Assembly (NCBI RefSeq): GCF_014851685.1
Contig: NZ_JACVAC010000001.1
Coordinates: 248,001-312,000 of the forward strand
Source: Pseudomonas sp. PDM05
Lineage (GTDB): Bacteria > Pseudomonadota > Gammaproteobacteria > Pseudomonadales > Pseudomonadaceae
Direction: 5' to 3'
Length of the DNA stretch: 64,000 nt
Positions 45,182-54,034 of the stretch are shown here, piece after piece. The position numbers were made by a program, and so were the translations under genes. Position 1 is the first letter of the stretch. Every line of letters begins with the position of its first letter. Below the pieces are notes generated by a model. It was given only the letters and a program-made list of their open reading frames with translations, had not been told where the DNA came from and did not search any database.

Positions 45182-45247
45182 AGGTGAGCGCCCTCCTCCC
45201 GGCGTTGAACCCACACAAAAACAACGCTCACATTAAGGTGCCTGTCC

Positions 45248-46411
45248 ATGAGTTACCCGTCCCTGAACTTCGCCCTCGGCGAAACCATCGACATGCTGCG
45301 CGACCAGGTGCAGTCCTTCGTCGCCAAGGAAATCGCCCCCCGCGCGGCACAAATCGACAGTGACAACCTGTTCCCCGCCGACCTGTGGCGCAAGTTCGGC
45401 GACATGGGCCTGCTTGGCATCACCGTCCCGGAAGAATACGGCGGCGCTGGCCTGGGCTATCTGGCCCACGTGGTGGCCATGGAAGAGATCAGCCGCGGCT
45501 CGGCTTCGGTGGCGTTGTCCTACGGCGCCCATTCCAACCTGTGTGTGAACCAGATCAACCGCAACGGCAATCACGCGCAGAAACTCAAGTACCTGCCCCA
45601 ACTGATCAGCGGCGAACACGTCGGCGCCCTGGCCATGAGCGAACCGAACGCCGGCTCCGACGTGGTCTCGATGAAACTGCGCGCCGACAAGCGCGGTGAC
45701 CACTACGTGCTCAACGGCAGCAAGACCTGGATCACCAACGGCCCCGACGCCAACACCTACGTGATCTACGCCAAGACCGACCTGGAAAAGGGTGCCCACG
45801 GCATCACCGCATTTATCGTCGAGCGCGACTGGAAGGGTTTCAGCCGCAGCAACAAATTCGACAAGCTGGGCATGCGCGGCTCCAACACCTGCGAGCTGTT
45901 TTTCGATGACGTCGCGGTGCCCGAGGAAAACATCCTCGGCGTACTCAACGGCGGGGTGAAAGTGCTGATGAGCGGCCTGGACTACGAACGCGTAGTGCTG
46001 TCCGGCGGCCCCACCGGGATCATGCAAGCGTGCATGGACCTGATCGTGCCCTACATCCACGACCGCAAGCAGTTCGGCCAGAGCATCGGTGAATTCCAGC
46101 TGATCCAGGGCAAGGTCGCCGACATGTACACCCAACTCAATGCCAGCCGTGCCTACCTTTATGCCGTGGCCCAGGCCTGCGAGCGCGGCGAGACCACGCG
46201 CAAGGACGCCGCCGGCGTGATCCTCTACAGCGCCGAACGCGCCACGCAGATGGCCCTCGACGCGATCCAGATCCTCGGCGGCAACGGCTACATCAACGAA
46301 TTCCCCGCCGGCCGCCTGCTGCGCGACGCCAAGCTGTACGAAATCGGCGCCGGCACCAGTGAGATCCGCCGGATGCTGATCGGCCGCGAACTGTTCAACG
46401 AAACCCGCTGA
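45248..46411 (+). CDS. liuA: Isovaleryl-CoA dehydrogenase
   Basis: FAD enzyme of 387 residues that oxidises isovaleryl-CoA to 3-methylcrotonyl-CoA. The family segments [36 protein letters not shown] and [30 protein letters not shown] are present (quoted in parts). The catalytic Glu lies in [12 protein letters not shown], a position diagnostic for isovaleryl-CoA dehydrogenases. It starts the liuABCD operon and is followed by liuB after 11 bases. Confidence 0.95.
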   Translation: MSYPSLNFALGETIDMLRDQVQSFVAKEIAPRAAQIDSDNLFPADLWRKFGDMGLLGITVPEEYGGAGLGYLAHVVAMEEISRGSASVALSYGAHSNLCVNQINRNGNHAQKLKYLPQLISGEHVGALAMSEPNAGSDVVSMKLRADKRGDHYVLNGSKTWITNGPDANTYVIYAKTDLEKGAHGITAFIVERDWKGFSRSNKFDKLGMRGSNTCELFFDDVAVPEENILGVLNGGVKVLMSGLDYERVVLSGGPTGIMQACMDLIVPYIHDRKQFGQSIGEFQLIQGKVADMYTQLNASRAYLYAVAQACERGETTRKDAAGVILYSAERATQMALDAIQILGGNGYINEFPAGRLLRDAKLYEIGAGTSEIRRMLIGRELFNETR

Positions 46412-46422
46412 GGGAGCGCGCC

Positions 46423-48030
46423 ATGGCCACCTTGCATACCCAGCTCAACCCGCGCTCGGCGGAATTTGCCGCCAACAACGCGGCGATGCGCCAGCAGGTC
46501 GATGCCCTGCACACCCTGCTCGCCCACGTCAGACAAGGCGGCGGCGCGCAAGCCCAGGAGCGGCACACCTCACGCGGCAAACTGCTGCCGCGCGAGCGCA
46601 TCAACCGCCTGCTCGACCCAGGCTCGCCCTTCCTCGAACTCAGCCAACTCGCCGCCCATCAGGTGTATGGCGAGGACGTACCCGCCGCCGGCGTGATTGC
46701 CGGGATCGGCCGCGTGGAGGGCGTCGAATGCATGATCGTCGCCAACGATGCCACGGTGAAAGGCGGCTCCTACTACCCGCTCACGGTGAAAAAACACCTG
46801 CGCGCCCAAACCATCGCCGAGCAAAACCGCCTGCCGTGCATCTACCTGGTGGACTCCGGCGGCGCCAACCTGCCGCGTCAGGATGAAGTGTTCCCTGACC
46901 GCGAGCACTTCGGGCGGATCTTCTTCAACCAGGCCAACATGAGCGCCCAGGGCATCCCGCAGATCGCCGTGGTGATGGGCTCGTGCACCGCCGGCGGCGC
47001 GTATGTGCCGGCCATGGCAGACGAAGCGATCATGGTGCGCCAGCAAGCCACTATCTTTCTCGCCGGCCCTCCGTTGGTAAAGGCCGCCACGGGTGAAGTG
47101 GTGAGTGCCGAAGACCTCGGCGGCGCCGATGTGCACTGCAAGATTTCCGGGGTGGCCGACCACTACGCCGACAACGACGAACACGCCCTTGCGCTGGCCC
47201 GGCGCAGCGTGGCCAACCTCAACTGGCGCAAACAGGGCGAATTGCTGCAACGCACGCCCGTAGCGCCGTTGTACAGCGGCGAGGAACTGTATGGCGTGAT
47301 CCCCGCCGATGCCAAGCAGCCGTTCGACGTGCGCGAAGTGATCGCACGGCTGGTGGACGGCTCGGTGTTCGACGAGTTCAAGGCGCTGTTCGGCACCACC
47401 CTGGTGTGCGGCTTTGCGCACCTGCACGGCTACCCGATAGCGATCCTGGCGAACAACGGCATCCTGTTCGCCGAAGCCGCGCAAAAAGGCGCGCACTTTA
47501 TCGAGCTGGCCTGCCAGCGCGGCATTCCGCTGCTGTTTTTGCAGAACATCACCGGTTTCATGGTTGGCCAGAAATACGAAGCCGGCGGCATCGCCAAACA
47601 CGGCGCCAAGCTGGTCACGGCGGTGGCCTGCGCCAAGGTGCCGAAGTTCACGGTAATCATCGGCGGCAGCTTTGGTGCGGGTAACTACGGCATGTGCGGC
47701 CGCGCGTATGACCCACGGTTCCTGTGGATGTGGCCGAACGCCCGCATTGGCGTGATGGGCGCCGAACAGGCCGCCGGGGTGCTGGTGCAGGTCAAGCGCG
47801 AGCAGGCCGAACGGGCCGGCAACGCCTTCAGTGCCGAGGAAGAACGAGCGATCAAGCAGCCGATCCTCGACCAGTATGAAACCCAGGGCCACCCCTACTA
47901 TTCCAGCGCACGCCTGTGGGACGACGGTGTCATCGACCCATTGCAAACCCGCGACGTGCTGGCCCTGGCCCTCTCTGCTGCGTTGAATGCCCCCATCGAG
48001 CCGAGCCGCTTCGGCGTGTTCCGCATGTAA
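46423..48030 (+). CDS. liuB: Methylcrotonoyl-CoA carboxylase, carboxyltransferase (beta) subunit
   Basis: Protein of 535 residues that moves the carboxyl group from biotin to 3-methylcrotonyl-CoA. Both crotonase-like halves are visible: the N-terminal one with [19 protein letters not shown] and [14 protein letters not shown], and the C-terminal one with [18 protein letters not shown] and [20 protein letters not shown]. It acts with the biotin-carrying alpha subunit LiuD encoded two genes downstream. The length is normal, and the gene is 14 bases before liuC. Confidence 0.95.
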   Translation: MATLHTQLNPRSAEFAANNAAMRQQVDALHTLLAHVRQGGGAQAQERHTSRGKLLPRERINRLLDPGSPFLELSQLAAHQVYGEDVPAAGVIAGIGRVEGVECMIVANDATVKGGSYYPLTVKKHLRAQTIAEQNRLPCIYLVDSGGANLPRQDEVFPDREHFGRIFFNQANMSAQGIPQIAVVMGSCTAGGAYVPAMADEAIMVRQQATIFLAGPPLVKAATGEVVSAEDLGGADVHCKISGVADHYADNDEHALALARRSVANLNWRKQGELLQRTPVAPLYSGEELYGVIPADAKQPFDVREVIARLVDGSVFDEFKALFGTTLVCGFAHLHGYPIAILANNGILFAEAAQKGAHFIELACQRGIPLLFLQNITGFMVGQKYEAGGIAKHGAKLVTAVACAKVPKFTVIIGGSFGAGNYGMCGRAYDPRFLWMWPNARIGVMGAEQAAGVLVQVKREQAERAGNAFSAEEERAIKQPILDQYETQGHPYYSSARLWDDGVIDPLQTRDVLALALSAALNAPIEPSRFGVFRM

Positions 48031-48044
48031 ATGGAGCTGTACCC

Positions 48045-48851
48045 ATGAGCGATTTCAATACCCTCGAACTGATCACCGACAGCCGTGGTTTCGCCACGCT
48101 GTGGCTCAGTCGTGAAGCCAAGAACAACGCGTTCAACGCCGAGATGATCCGCGAACTGATCATCGCCCTAGACCGGGTACAGGGCGATCCAACCCTGCGC
48201 TTCCTGGTGTTGCGCGGGCGCGGCAGGCATTTCAGCGCAGGCGCCGACCTGGCCTGGATGCAGCAGTCAGCCGAACTGGATTACCACACCAACCTGGACG
48301 ACGCCCGCGAACTGGCGGAGCTGATGTACAACCTGGCCAAGCTGAAGATCCCGACCCTGGCGGTGGTGCAAGGCGCGGCCTACGGCGGCGCGCTGGGCCT
48401 GATCAGTTGCTGCGACATGGCGATTGGCGCCGATGATGCGCAGTTCTGCCTGTCGGAAGTGCGCATCGGTCTGGCCCCCGCGGTGATCAGCCCATTCGTG
48501 GTCCAGGCCATCGGCGAACGTGCGGCGCGGCGCTACGCCCTCACGGCCGAACGCTTTGGCGGCCAGCGCGCGCGGGAAATCGGCCTGCTGGCGGAAAGTT
48601 ATCCGGTGGCCGACCTCGACCTGCATGTCGAACTGTGGATCACCAATCTGTTGCAAAACAGCCCGGCGGCAATGCGCGCCAGCAAGGATTTGCTGCGTGA
48701 AGTGGGCAACGGCGCCCTCACCCCGGCGTTGCGGCGCTATTGCGAAAACGCCATCGCACGGATTCGCGTGAGTGCCGAGGGCCAGGAAGGCTTGCGTGCC
48801 TTCCTGCAAAAACGTCCGCCCAGCTGGCAAGCACAGGAGCCGCGCCCATGA
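48045..48851 (+). CDS. liuC: Methylglutaconyl-CoA hydratase
   Basis: Crotonase-family enzyme of 268 residues that hydrates 3-methylglutaconyl-CoA to HMG-CoA, between LiuD/B and LiuE. The oxyanion-hole segments FSAGADLAWMQ and VQGAAYGGALGLISCCDMAI are present, as is the LSEVRIGLAPAVISPFV region with a catalytic Glu. The ATG at 48045 has GGAG eight bases upstream; the frame extends upstream within liuB. The stop overlaps the liuD start (ATGA). Confidence 0.94.
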   Translation: MSDFNTLELITDSRGFATLWLSREAKNNAFNAEMIRELIIALDRVQGDPTLRFLVLRGRGRHFSAGADLAWMQQSAELDYHTNLDDARELAELMYNLAKLKIPTLAVVQGAAYGGALGLISCCDMAIGADDAQFCLSEVRIGLAPAVISPFVVQAIGERAARRYALTAERFGGQRAREIGLLAESYPVADLDLHVELWITNLLQNSPAAMRASKDLLREVGNGALTPALRRYCENAIARIRVSAEGQEGLRAFLQKRPPSWQAQEPRP

Positions 48852-50773
48852 GTCCATTGACCACCGTACTAGTGGCCAATCGCGGTGAAATTGCCTGCCG
48901 CGTCATGCGTACCGCCAAGGCCATGGGCCTGACCACCGTGGCCGTGCACAGCGCCACCGACCGCGATGCGCGGCATAGTCGCGAGGCGGATATTCGGGTC
49001 GACCTGGGCGGCAGCAAGGCCACCGAGAGTTACCTGCAGATCGACAAACTGATCGCCGCCGCCCAGGCCAGCGGCGCCCAGGCGATTCATCCGGGCTATG
49101 GCTTCTTGTCGGAAAACGCCGCATTTGCCCGTGCGATTGAGGCCGCAGGCCTGATCTTTCTCGGCCCGCCCGCCTCGGCCATTGATGCGATGGGTAGCAA
49201 ATCCGCCGCCAAGGCGCTGATGGAAACCGCCGGCGTGCCGCTGGTGCCGGGCTATCACGGCGCCGCCCAGGACCTGGAGACCTTCCGCGACGCGTGCGAG
49301 CGGATCGGCTACCCGGTATTGCTCAAGGCCACTGCCGGCGGTGGCGGCAAGGGCATGAAAGTGGTCGAGGACGTCAGCGGGCTCGCCGACGCCCTCGCCT
49401 CCGCACAGCGGGAGGCCTTGTCGTCGTTCGGCAATGGGCAGATGTTGGTCGAGAAATACCTGCTCAAGCCACGCCATGTGGAGATCCAGGTGTTTGCCGA
49501 TCAGCATGGGCATTGCCTGTACCTCAACGAGCGCGACTGCTCGATCCAGCGACGCCATCAAAAGGTCGTCGAGGAAGCCCCGGCGCCGGGCCTGAGTGTT
49601 GAACAGCGCAAGGCCATGGGCGAAGCGGCGGTGCGTGCGGCCCAGGCCATCGGTTACGTGGGGGCTGGCACCGTGGAATTTCTGCTGGATGCGCGCGGCG
49701 AGTTCTTCTTCATGGAGATGAACACGCGCCTGCAAGTGGAACATCCGGTGACCGAAGCGATCACCGGCCTCGATCTGGTGGCCTGGCAGATTCGCGTCGC
49801 CCAGGGCGAAGCGCTGCCCATCACCCAGGAACAGGTGCCGCTGATCGGGCATGCCATTGAAGTGCGGCTATATGCCGAAGACCCGGCCAATGATTTCCTG
49901 CCGGCCACCGGCCACCTGGCGCTGTACCGCGAATCCGCACCAGGCCCTGGGCGCCGGGTAGACAGCGGCGTCGCCCAAGGCGACAGCGTGTCGCCGTTCT
50001 ACGACCCGATGCTCGGCAAGCTGATTGCCTGGGGCGAAGACCGTGAACAGGCGCGCCTGCGCTTGTTGAGCATGCTCGATGAATTTGCCGTCGGCGGGCT
50101 CAAGACCAACCTGGGCTTTTTGCGACGCATCATCGGCCATCCGGCGTTTGCCGCGGCGCAGTTGGATACCGGGTTTATCCCGCGTTATCAGGATGCACTG
50201 CTACCGGAGCCAGGCGAGTTGAGCGATGCATTCTGGCAGGCGGCCGGCGCGGCCTTCATGCAGAGCCTGCCCAAGGCTGATGGGCCGTGGGCCGACACTC
50301 GCGGCTTTCGTGCCGGGCTGCCGGCCGAGGTCTCCCTGCATTTGAGCTGCAATGGCCAGGATCGGCTGGTGACACTGGCGACAGACGCGCCGCAGTTAAG
50401 CGGCGAACAGTTGCTGATCGAACACCAGGGCGTGCGGCGCGCCCATCTGGCCGTACGCAGCGCCGACACCCTGTACCTGCGCTGGGACGGCGAGATGCAT
50501 GCGGTCAGCCTGTTTGACCCGATTGCGGCGGTCGAAGCCGGTCAGTCGCACCAGGGCGGCCTCACGGCGCCGATGAACGGAAGTATCGTGCGGGTGCTGG
50601 TGGAGGTCGGCCAAACCGTCGAGGCTGGCACGCAATTGGTGGTGCTGGAGGCGATGAAGATGGAACACAGCATCCGCGCGCCCCAGGCCGGGGTGATCAA
50701 GGCACTGTTCTGCGAAGAAGGCGAAATGGTTGCCGAAGGTTGCGCGCTGGTGGAGCTCGCCACGGCGGACTAA
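48848..50773 (+). CDS. liuD: Methylcrotonoyl-CoA carboxylase, biotin-containing (alpha) subunit
   Basis: Protein of 641 residues with biotin carboxylase and biotin carrier domains. The N-terminal carboxylase shows VLVANRGEIACRV, the ATP-grasp loop TAGGGGKGMK and FMEMNTRLQVEHPVTE. The C-terminal carrier holds the biotinylated Lys in LEAMKMEHS. With LiuB it forms the ATP-dependent carboxylase of leucine breakdown. The start at 48848 overlaps the liuC stop by four bases; the frame opens earlier but without a start signal. Its 3' end overlaps the convergent repressor gene by four bases. Confidence 0.95.
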   Translation: MSPLTTVLVANRGEIACRVMRTAKAMGLTTVAVHSATDRDARHSREADIRVDLGGSKATESYLQIDKLIAAAQASGAQAIHPGYGFLSENAAFARAIEAAGLIFLGPPASAIDAMGSKSAAKALMETAGVPLVPGYHGAAQDLETFRDACERIGYPVLLKATAGGGGKGMKVVEDVSGLADALASAQREALSSFGNGQMLVEKYLLKPRHVEIQVFADQHGHCLYLNERDCSIQRRHQKVVEEAPAPGLSVEQRKAMGEAAVRAAQAIGYVGAGTVEFLLDARGEFFFMEMNTRLQVEHPVTEAITGLDLVAWQIRVAQGEALPITQEQVPLIGHAIEVRLYAEDPANDFLPATGHLALYRESAPGPGRRVDSGVAQGDSVSPFYDPMLGKLIAWGEDREQARLRLLSMLDEFAVGGLKTNLGFLRRIIGHPAFAAAQLDTGFIPRYQDALLPEPGELSDAFWQAAGAAFMQSLPKADGPWADTRGFRAGLPAEVSLHLSCNGQDRLVTLATDAPQLSGEQLLIEHQGVRRAHLAVRSADTLYLRWDGEMHAVSLFDPIAAVEAGQSHQGGLTAPMNGSIVRVLVEVGQTVEAGTQLVVLEAMKMEHSIRAPQAGVIKALFCEEGEMVAEGCALVELATAD

Positions 50774-51405
50774 AACTTCACCGTGGCCTGCACCACCACG
50801 CCCAGGATGCGGCAATCCGCGCTGAACAGCTGCTTGGGATAGGTGGGATTGAGCGGCACCAGGTACAACTGGCCGCTCTCTTGCACCAACTGACGGAAGG
50901 TGGCCTGGGGGCTGTCGGCCCATTGTGCGACCACCAGCTTGCCCGGTTCGGCGGTGATGGCCGGGTCCACCAGGATCAGCATGCCCGCGCTGATGCTCAA
51001 GCCGCTGGGCGCGGTCATGGCGTCGCCCGTGACCGGCAGCCAGAAGGCAGCGCCCCGGGCGTGGTAATCCGTCGGTTCGAAGCGTGGCGCGGCATAGGTC
51101 CCGCGCTCCTCGCGCACTTCACACAGGCCTTTCCAATCGCTGACCGGGTAGCGGAAATACGGGTTGTACTTGCCGGTCGCGGCCGGCGCTTCAGCGCTGC
51201 GTTCGCGAATGTGCAGCGTCACCTCCAGGTCACCCAGGCCCAGCTCGGCCAGCACCCGATTCATATCTGCCACGCGCGGCGTGCGACGCTTCGTCAACCA
51301 GTGGCCGACGCCCCCCTGGCTCATGCCCAGGCGCTTGGCCAGTTCGGTTTGGGAGACCTTGGCGTCTTCCATGTTGGCTTTGACCAACGCTATCCATTTA
51401 TCCAT
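50770..51405 (-). CDS. Phage-type repressor (XRE plus S24 domain) lacking catalytic residues
   Basis: Protein of 211 residues resembling PrtR/LexA-like repressors. The HTH covers about residues 6-58 (KVSQTELAKRLGMSQGGVGHWLTKRR) and the S24 domain about 95-211. In cleavable relatives the nucleophile sits in GDSM; here it is GDAM, with Ala129. The general-base Lys in the segment after LVVAxxxxSxxATF is Arg171 (ATFRQL). Self-cleavage in response to RecA therefore seems impossible. The start at 51405 (MDKWIALVKANM) matches relatives; the frame opens earlier. It is divergent from a DUF6124 gene, and no prophage genes are nearby. Confidence 0.85.
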   Translation of the reverse strand: MDKWIALVKANMEDAKVSQTELAKRLGMSQGGVGHWLTKRRTPRVADMNRVLAELGLGDLEVTLHIRERSAEAPAATGKYNPYFRYPVSDWKGLCEVREERGTYAAPRFEPTDYHARGAAFWLPVTGDAMTAPSGLSISAGMLILVDPAITAEPGKLVVAQWADSPQATFRQLVQESGQLYLVPLNPTYPKQLFSADCRILGVVVQATVKF

Positions 51406-51536
51406 GGGGCCTGAGCATACGGCAGGCATATTCCAGGGCAATAAACAGTTTGTAGTAATCCATAAAACGACATAAATACGATACGTACTATCATCGGACA
51501 TAAGGTTTTCGACCCCCACACGGAGTACCGCCCCTT

Positions 51537-51887
51537 ATGACGACAAGCCAGTATTCACTGCCCAACACAACCGAAACCGACGACCCGCTGGACATGCGCA
51601 GCAGCGGCGCCGCCCAGCGCGCGCTGGACTATTACTTGAAAGAAGATATGTCGACATCGATCCAGGACGACATCCTGTTCCGCGTCAAATCCGGCATCAG
51701 CCAGGAGGAAGCACTGGTGCATGCCTCGGACTTGCTGCGCAGTGCGGCCGCCACCGCGTATGAATCGGCGAACAGCCATCAAGGCAACCAGCGGGACCTG
51801 GCGTTTTCAGTGGTGTATTTGATTGATATGGCAAAGGCGATGGTGGAGCGGTCGTTGCAGGTGCCAGAAGCCCAGGCGAACGTTTAG
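51537..51887 (+). CDS. DUF6124 (formerly DUF3077-type) small protein, second copy
   Basis: Soluble protein of 116 residues, a paralogue of the one at 6141-6482. Shared features are ILFRVKSGISQEEALVHASDLL, the GNQRDLAF segment and the C-terminal MVERSLQ. It lacks the structured leader seen upstream of the other copy. It is divergent from the S24-like repressor across a 131-base AT-rich gap, which may hold the repressor's operators. The start is supported only weakly (GGAG 12 bases upstream). The function is unknown. Confidence 0.72.
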   Translation: MTTSQYSLPNTTETDDPLDMRSSGAAQRALDYYLKEDMSTSIQDDILFRVKSGISQEEALVHASDLLRSAAATAYESANSHQGNQRDLAFSVVYLIDMAKAMVERSLQVPEAQANV

Positions 51888-51930
51888 CGGGCACGCGGGA
51901 AAAATATTTCTATCCCACGGATAAAAACAT

Positions 51931-51960
51931 TTGACTTGCAAATGATAATGATTATTATTG
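51931..51960 (+). promoter_or_regulatory. PrrF promoter with Fur box
   Basis: TTGACT (51931-51936) and TATTAT (51953-51958) form a sigma-70 promoter with a 16-base spacer. AAATGATAATGATTATTATT, overlapping the spacer and -10, is a good Fur box. Iron-loaded Fur would block transcription, as known for prrF. Confidence 0.9.
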
Positions 51961-51965
51961 GACCC

Positions 51966-52080
51966 AGCTGATCGCGAGATCAGTCGATAGACCAAGGGAC
52001 CTTAGGTCGGACTCTTGGAATATCTCCTCATCAGGCTAATCACGGTTTTTGACCCGGCTCTTTGGCCGGGTCTTTTTTTT
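51966..52080 (+). ncRNA. prrF: PrrF iron-responsive small RNA
   Basis: Regulatory RNA of about 115 bases expressed in low iron; it represses mRNAs of iron-using proteins through Hfq. It has the family layout: a 5' stem CTGATC-GCGA-GATCAG (51968-51983), a conserved unpaired core including CTCCTCATCAGGCTAATCACGG (positions 52025-52046), and a terminator GACCCGGC (52051-52058) pairing with GCCGGGTC (52065-52072) followed by eight T. A Fur box sits in the promoter. Only one copy is present here, whereas P. aeruginosa has two in tandem. The 5' end is estimated from the promoter. Confidence 0.93.
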
Positions 52081-52211
52081 GCCAGTTTCCCTGGCATGGC
52101 TTCAGGCTAATGAAGACTGTGTGTTGCTTGATGGCGCGCATGGTAGCAAAAGACCATCGCGAAAAGAAAGCCGAACGAACGCCCTGCGTCGGATCTCTGC
52201 GAATTAGCGCT

Positions 52212-52226
52212 TGAGAATCAATCTCA
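52212..52226. promoter_or_regulatory. Possible second Fur box
   Basis: TGAGAATCAATCTCA is a near-palindrome fitting the 7-1-7 Fur pattern (TGATAAT-N-ATTATCA) at 11 of 14 positions. It lies 128 bases before the M14 carboxypeptidase start and 132 bases after PrrF. Confidence 0.35.
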
Positions 52227-52353
52227 TAGATTCTAAGCTGCTGCGGCGTCATGGACGACGCCCCCCTTCTCCATGCAACAATTTTGCATCAAGATTTTGC
52301 CCGACTCCTGTGTAAGATACCTGCCACAACACTCATACTCAGGCAATCAGACT

Positions 52354-53505
52354 ATGACCGTGGCCTTGACCTCCATCCGGATCAGCACCGACTTCGACAG
52401 TGGCAATATCCAGGTGCTCGACGCCAGCGATTCCTATCAGTTGTTGCTCGCCATCAAACCCGACACCCGCAGCCCGCATTTCCAATGGTTCCACTTCAAG
52501 GCCGAAGGCATGCATGTGGGCCACACCCACACCTTCCGCCTGAGCAACGCGAGCCAGTCTTCCTATAAGCACGCGTGGAGCGGCTACAACGCCGTGGCGT
52601 CCTACGACCATATCAACTGGTTCCGCGTGCCAACGCGTTTTGATGGCGACCTCTTGCACATCAGCCTCGAAACCCGTGAAAAACACGCCTGGTTTGCCTA
52701 TTTCGAACCCTACAGCCGTGAGCGCCACGACTGGCTGATCGAACAGGCCCTGACCCGTGCGGGCACCCAGTTGCTGGCCACCGGAAAAAGTGTCGAAGGC
52801 CGCGACATTCAGTTGCTGCGCCGTGGCAAAGGCGGCGAAGGCCGACGCAAGGTGTGGATCATCGCCCAACAACATCCCGGCGAACACATGGCCGAATGGT
52901 TCATGGAAGGCATCATCGAACGCCTGCAACAGGACGGCGACAGCGAGCTGAAAAAGCTGCTGAAAGTCGCCGACCTGTACCTGGTGCCCAACATGAACCC
53001 TGACGGTGCATTCCACGGCCACTTGCGCACCAACGCCATGGGCCAGGACCTCAACCGAGCCTGGCAAAGCGCCAGCGAAGAACTCAGCCCGGAAGTCTTC
53101 TTCGTCCAGCAACAGATGGAGAAGTACGGCGTCGACCTGTTCCTCGACATCCACGGCGACGAAGAAATCCCCTACGTGTTCACCGCTGGCTGCGAAGGCA
53201 ACCCAGGTTACACGCCGCGTATAGAAGCCTTGGAAAAACACTTTCGCAGTCACCTGAGCGCCCTGACCCGCGACTTCCAGACCACCCACGGCTACACCCG
53301 CGACCTGCCGGGCGAAGCCAACATGACCCTGGCCTGCAATGCCGTTGGGGAAAAGTACGACTGCCTGTCGCTGACCCTGGAAATGCCGTTCAAGGACAAC
53401 GACGACGCGCCCAACCCGCACACTGGCTGGTCGGGCAAACGTTCGATGCAGTTGGGCAAGGACGTGTTGAGCACCGTCGCCGACATCGTCAGCGTTTTGC
53501 GCTGA
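52354..53505 (+). CDS. M14-family zinc carboxypeptidase (cytosolic carboxypeptidase type)
   Basis: Protein of 383 residues without a signal peptide. An N-terminal beta-sandwich (about residues 1-120) precedes the peptidase domain, as in the cytosolic carboxypeptidase (CCP) branch. Zinc ligands appear in QQHPGEHMAEW (His and Glu) and DIHGDEE (His). Substrate contacts are likely in NMNPDGAFHGHLRTNAMGQDLNRAW (quoted as NMNPDGAF and GQDLNRAW). The catalytic Glu is in LTLEMPFKD. The start at 52354 matches family N-termini; the frame opens earlier. The gene ends 17 bases inside the convergent cytochrome gene. The natural substrate in bacteria is unknown. Confidence 0.88.
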   Translation: MTVALTSIRISTDFDSGNIQVLDASDSYQLLLAIKPDTRSPHFQWFHFKAEGMHVGHTHTFRLSNASQSSYKHAWSGYNAVASYDHINWFRVPTRFDGDLLHISLETREKHAWFAYFEPYSRERHDWLIEQALTRAGTQLLATGKSVEGRDIQLLRRGKGGEGRRKVWIIAQQHPGEHMAEWFMEGIIERLQQDGDSELKKLLKVADLYLVPNMNPDGAFHGHLRTNAMGQDLNRAWQSASEELSPEVFFVQQQMEKYGVDLFLDIHGDEEIPYVFTAGCEGNPGYTPRIEALEKHFRSHLSALTRDFQTTHGYTRDLPGEANMTLACNAVGEKYDCLSLTLEMPFKDNDDAPNPHTGWSGKRSMQLGKDVLSTVADIVSVLR

Positions 53506-54034
53506 CGCCTGTCATGCTGCGCAGCACGCCATCGCGGCGGATCAGCCCGTGGAACAACGCCGCCGCCAGGTGCAACAGCACCGTCAGGAACAACAGGTAG
53601 GCGAGAAAGCCATGGGCCTTGCGCAGCACCGCGAACAACGGTGCATTTGCCGCCACCAGCGCGGGCAATTGCACCGAGCTGCCGAGCATCACCGGGTCGC
53701 CGGCGGCCGAGATCATCGCCCAGCCCAACAGCGGCAACACCAGCATCAACCCGTACAACACCCAGTGGGACGCCTTGGCCGCCAGCACTTGCCACATCGG
53801 CAAATCGGCAGGCAACGGCGGTTGGCGCGTGGAAAAGCGCACCACCAAGCGCACGATCACCAGCGCCAGAATCGCTATCCCCAACGGCTTATGCAGGTGG
53901 ATCAACCATTCGTGCCGCTGCGACACTGACGCCGCCAGCCCCGCGCCGATAAACAGCATGGCGATGACCATCAGCGCCATCAGCCAGTGCAGCAAGCGCG
54001 CCAATGGCGCAAAAAACCGCGGTTGAGTATTCAT
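53489..54034 (-). CDS. Cytochrome b561
   Basis: Inner-membrane di-haem protein of 181 residues with four predicted helices. Haem-ligand His residues are visible in LARLLHWLMAL, LIHLHKPLGI, KASHWVLYGLM and LRKAHGFLAYL. Such proteins pass electrons between the quinone pool and periplasmic partners. It overlaps the upstream catalase-like peroxidase by four bases, so it may supply that enzyme with electrons. It also overlaps the convergent carboxypeptidase by 17 bases. Confidence 0.9.
   Translation of the reverse strand: MNTQPRFFAPLARLLHWLMALMVIAMLFIGAGLAASVSQRHEWLIHLHKPLGIAILALVIVRLVVRFSTRQPPLPADLPMWQVLAAKASHWVLYGLMLVLPLLGWAMISAAGDPVMLGSSVQLPALVAANAPLFAVLRKAHGFLAYLLFLTVLLHLAAALFHGLIRRDGVLRSMTGVSAKR

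Noticed and set aside
50770..51887. Prophage boundary suggested by the phage-type repressor
   Set aside because: No integrase, attachment repeats or structural phage genes occur on either side; the neighbours are core metabolic and regulatory genes.
52040..52252. Minus-strand frame of 70 codons
   Set aside because: It runs through the PrrF terminator and core antisense and lacks a ribosome-binding site.
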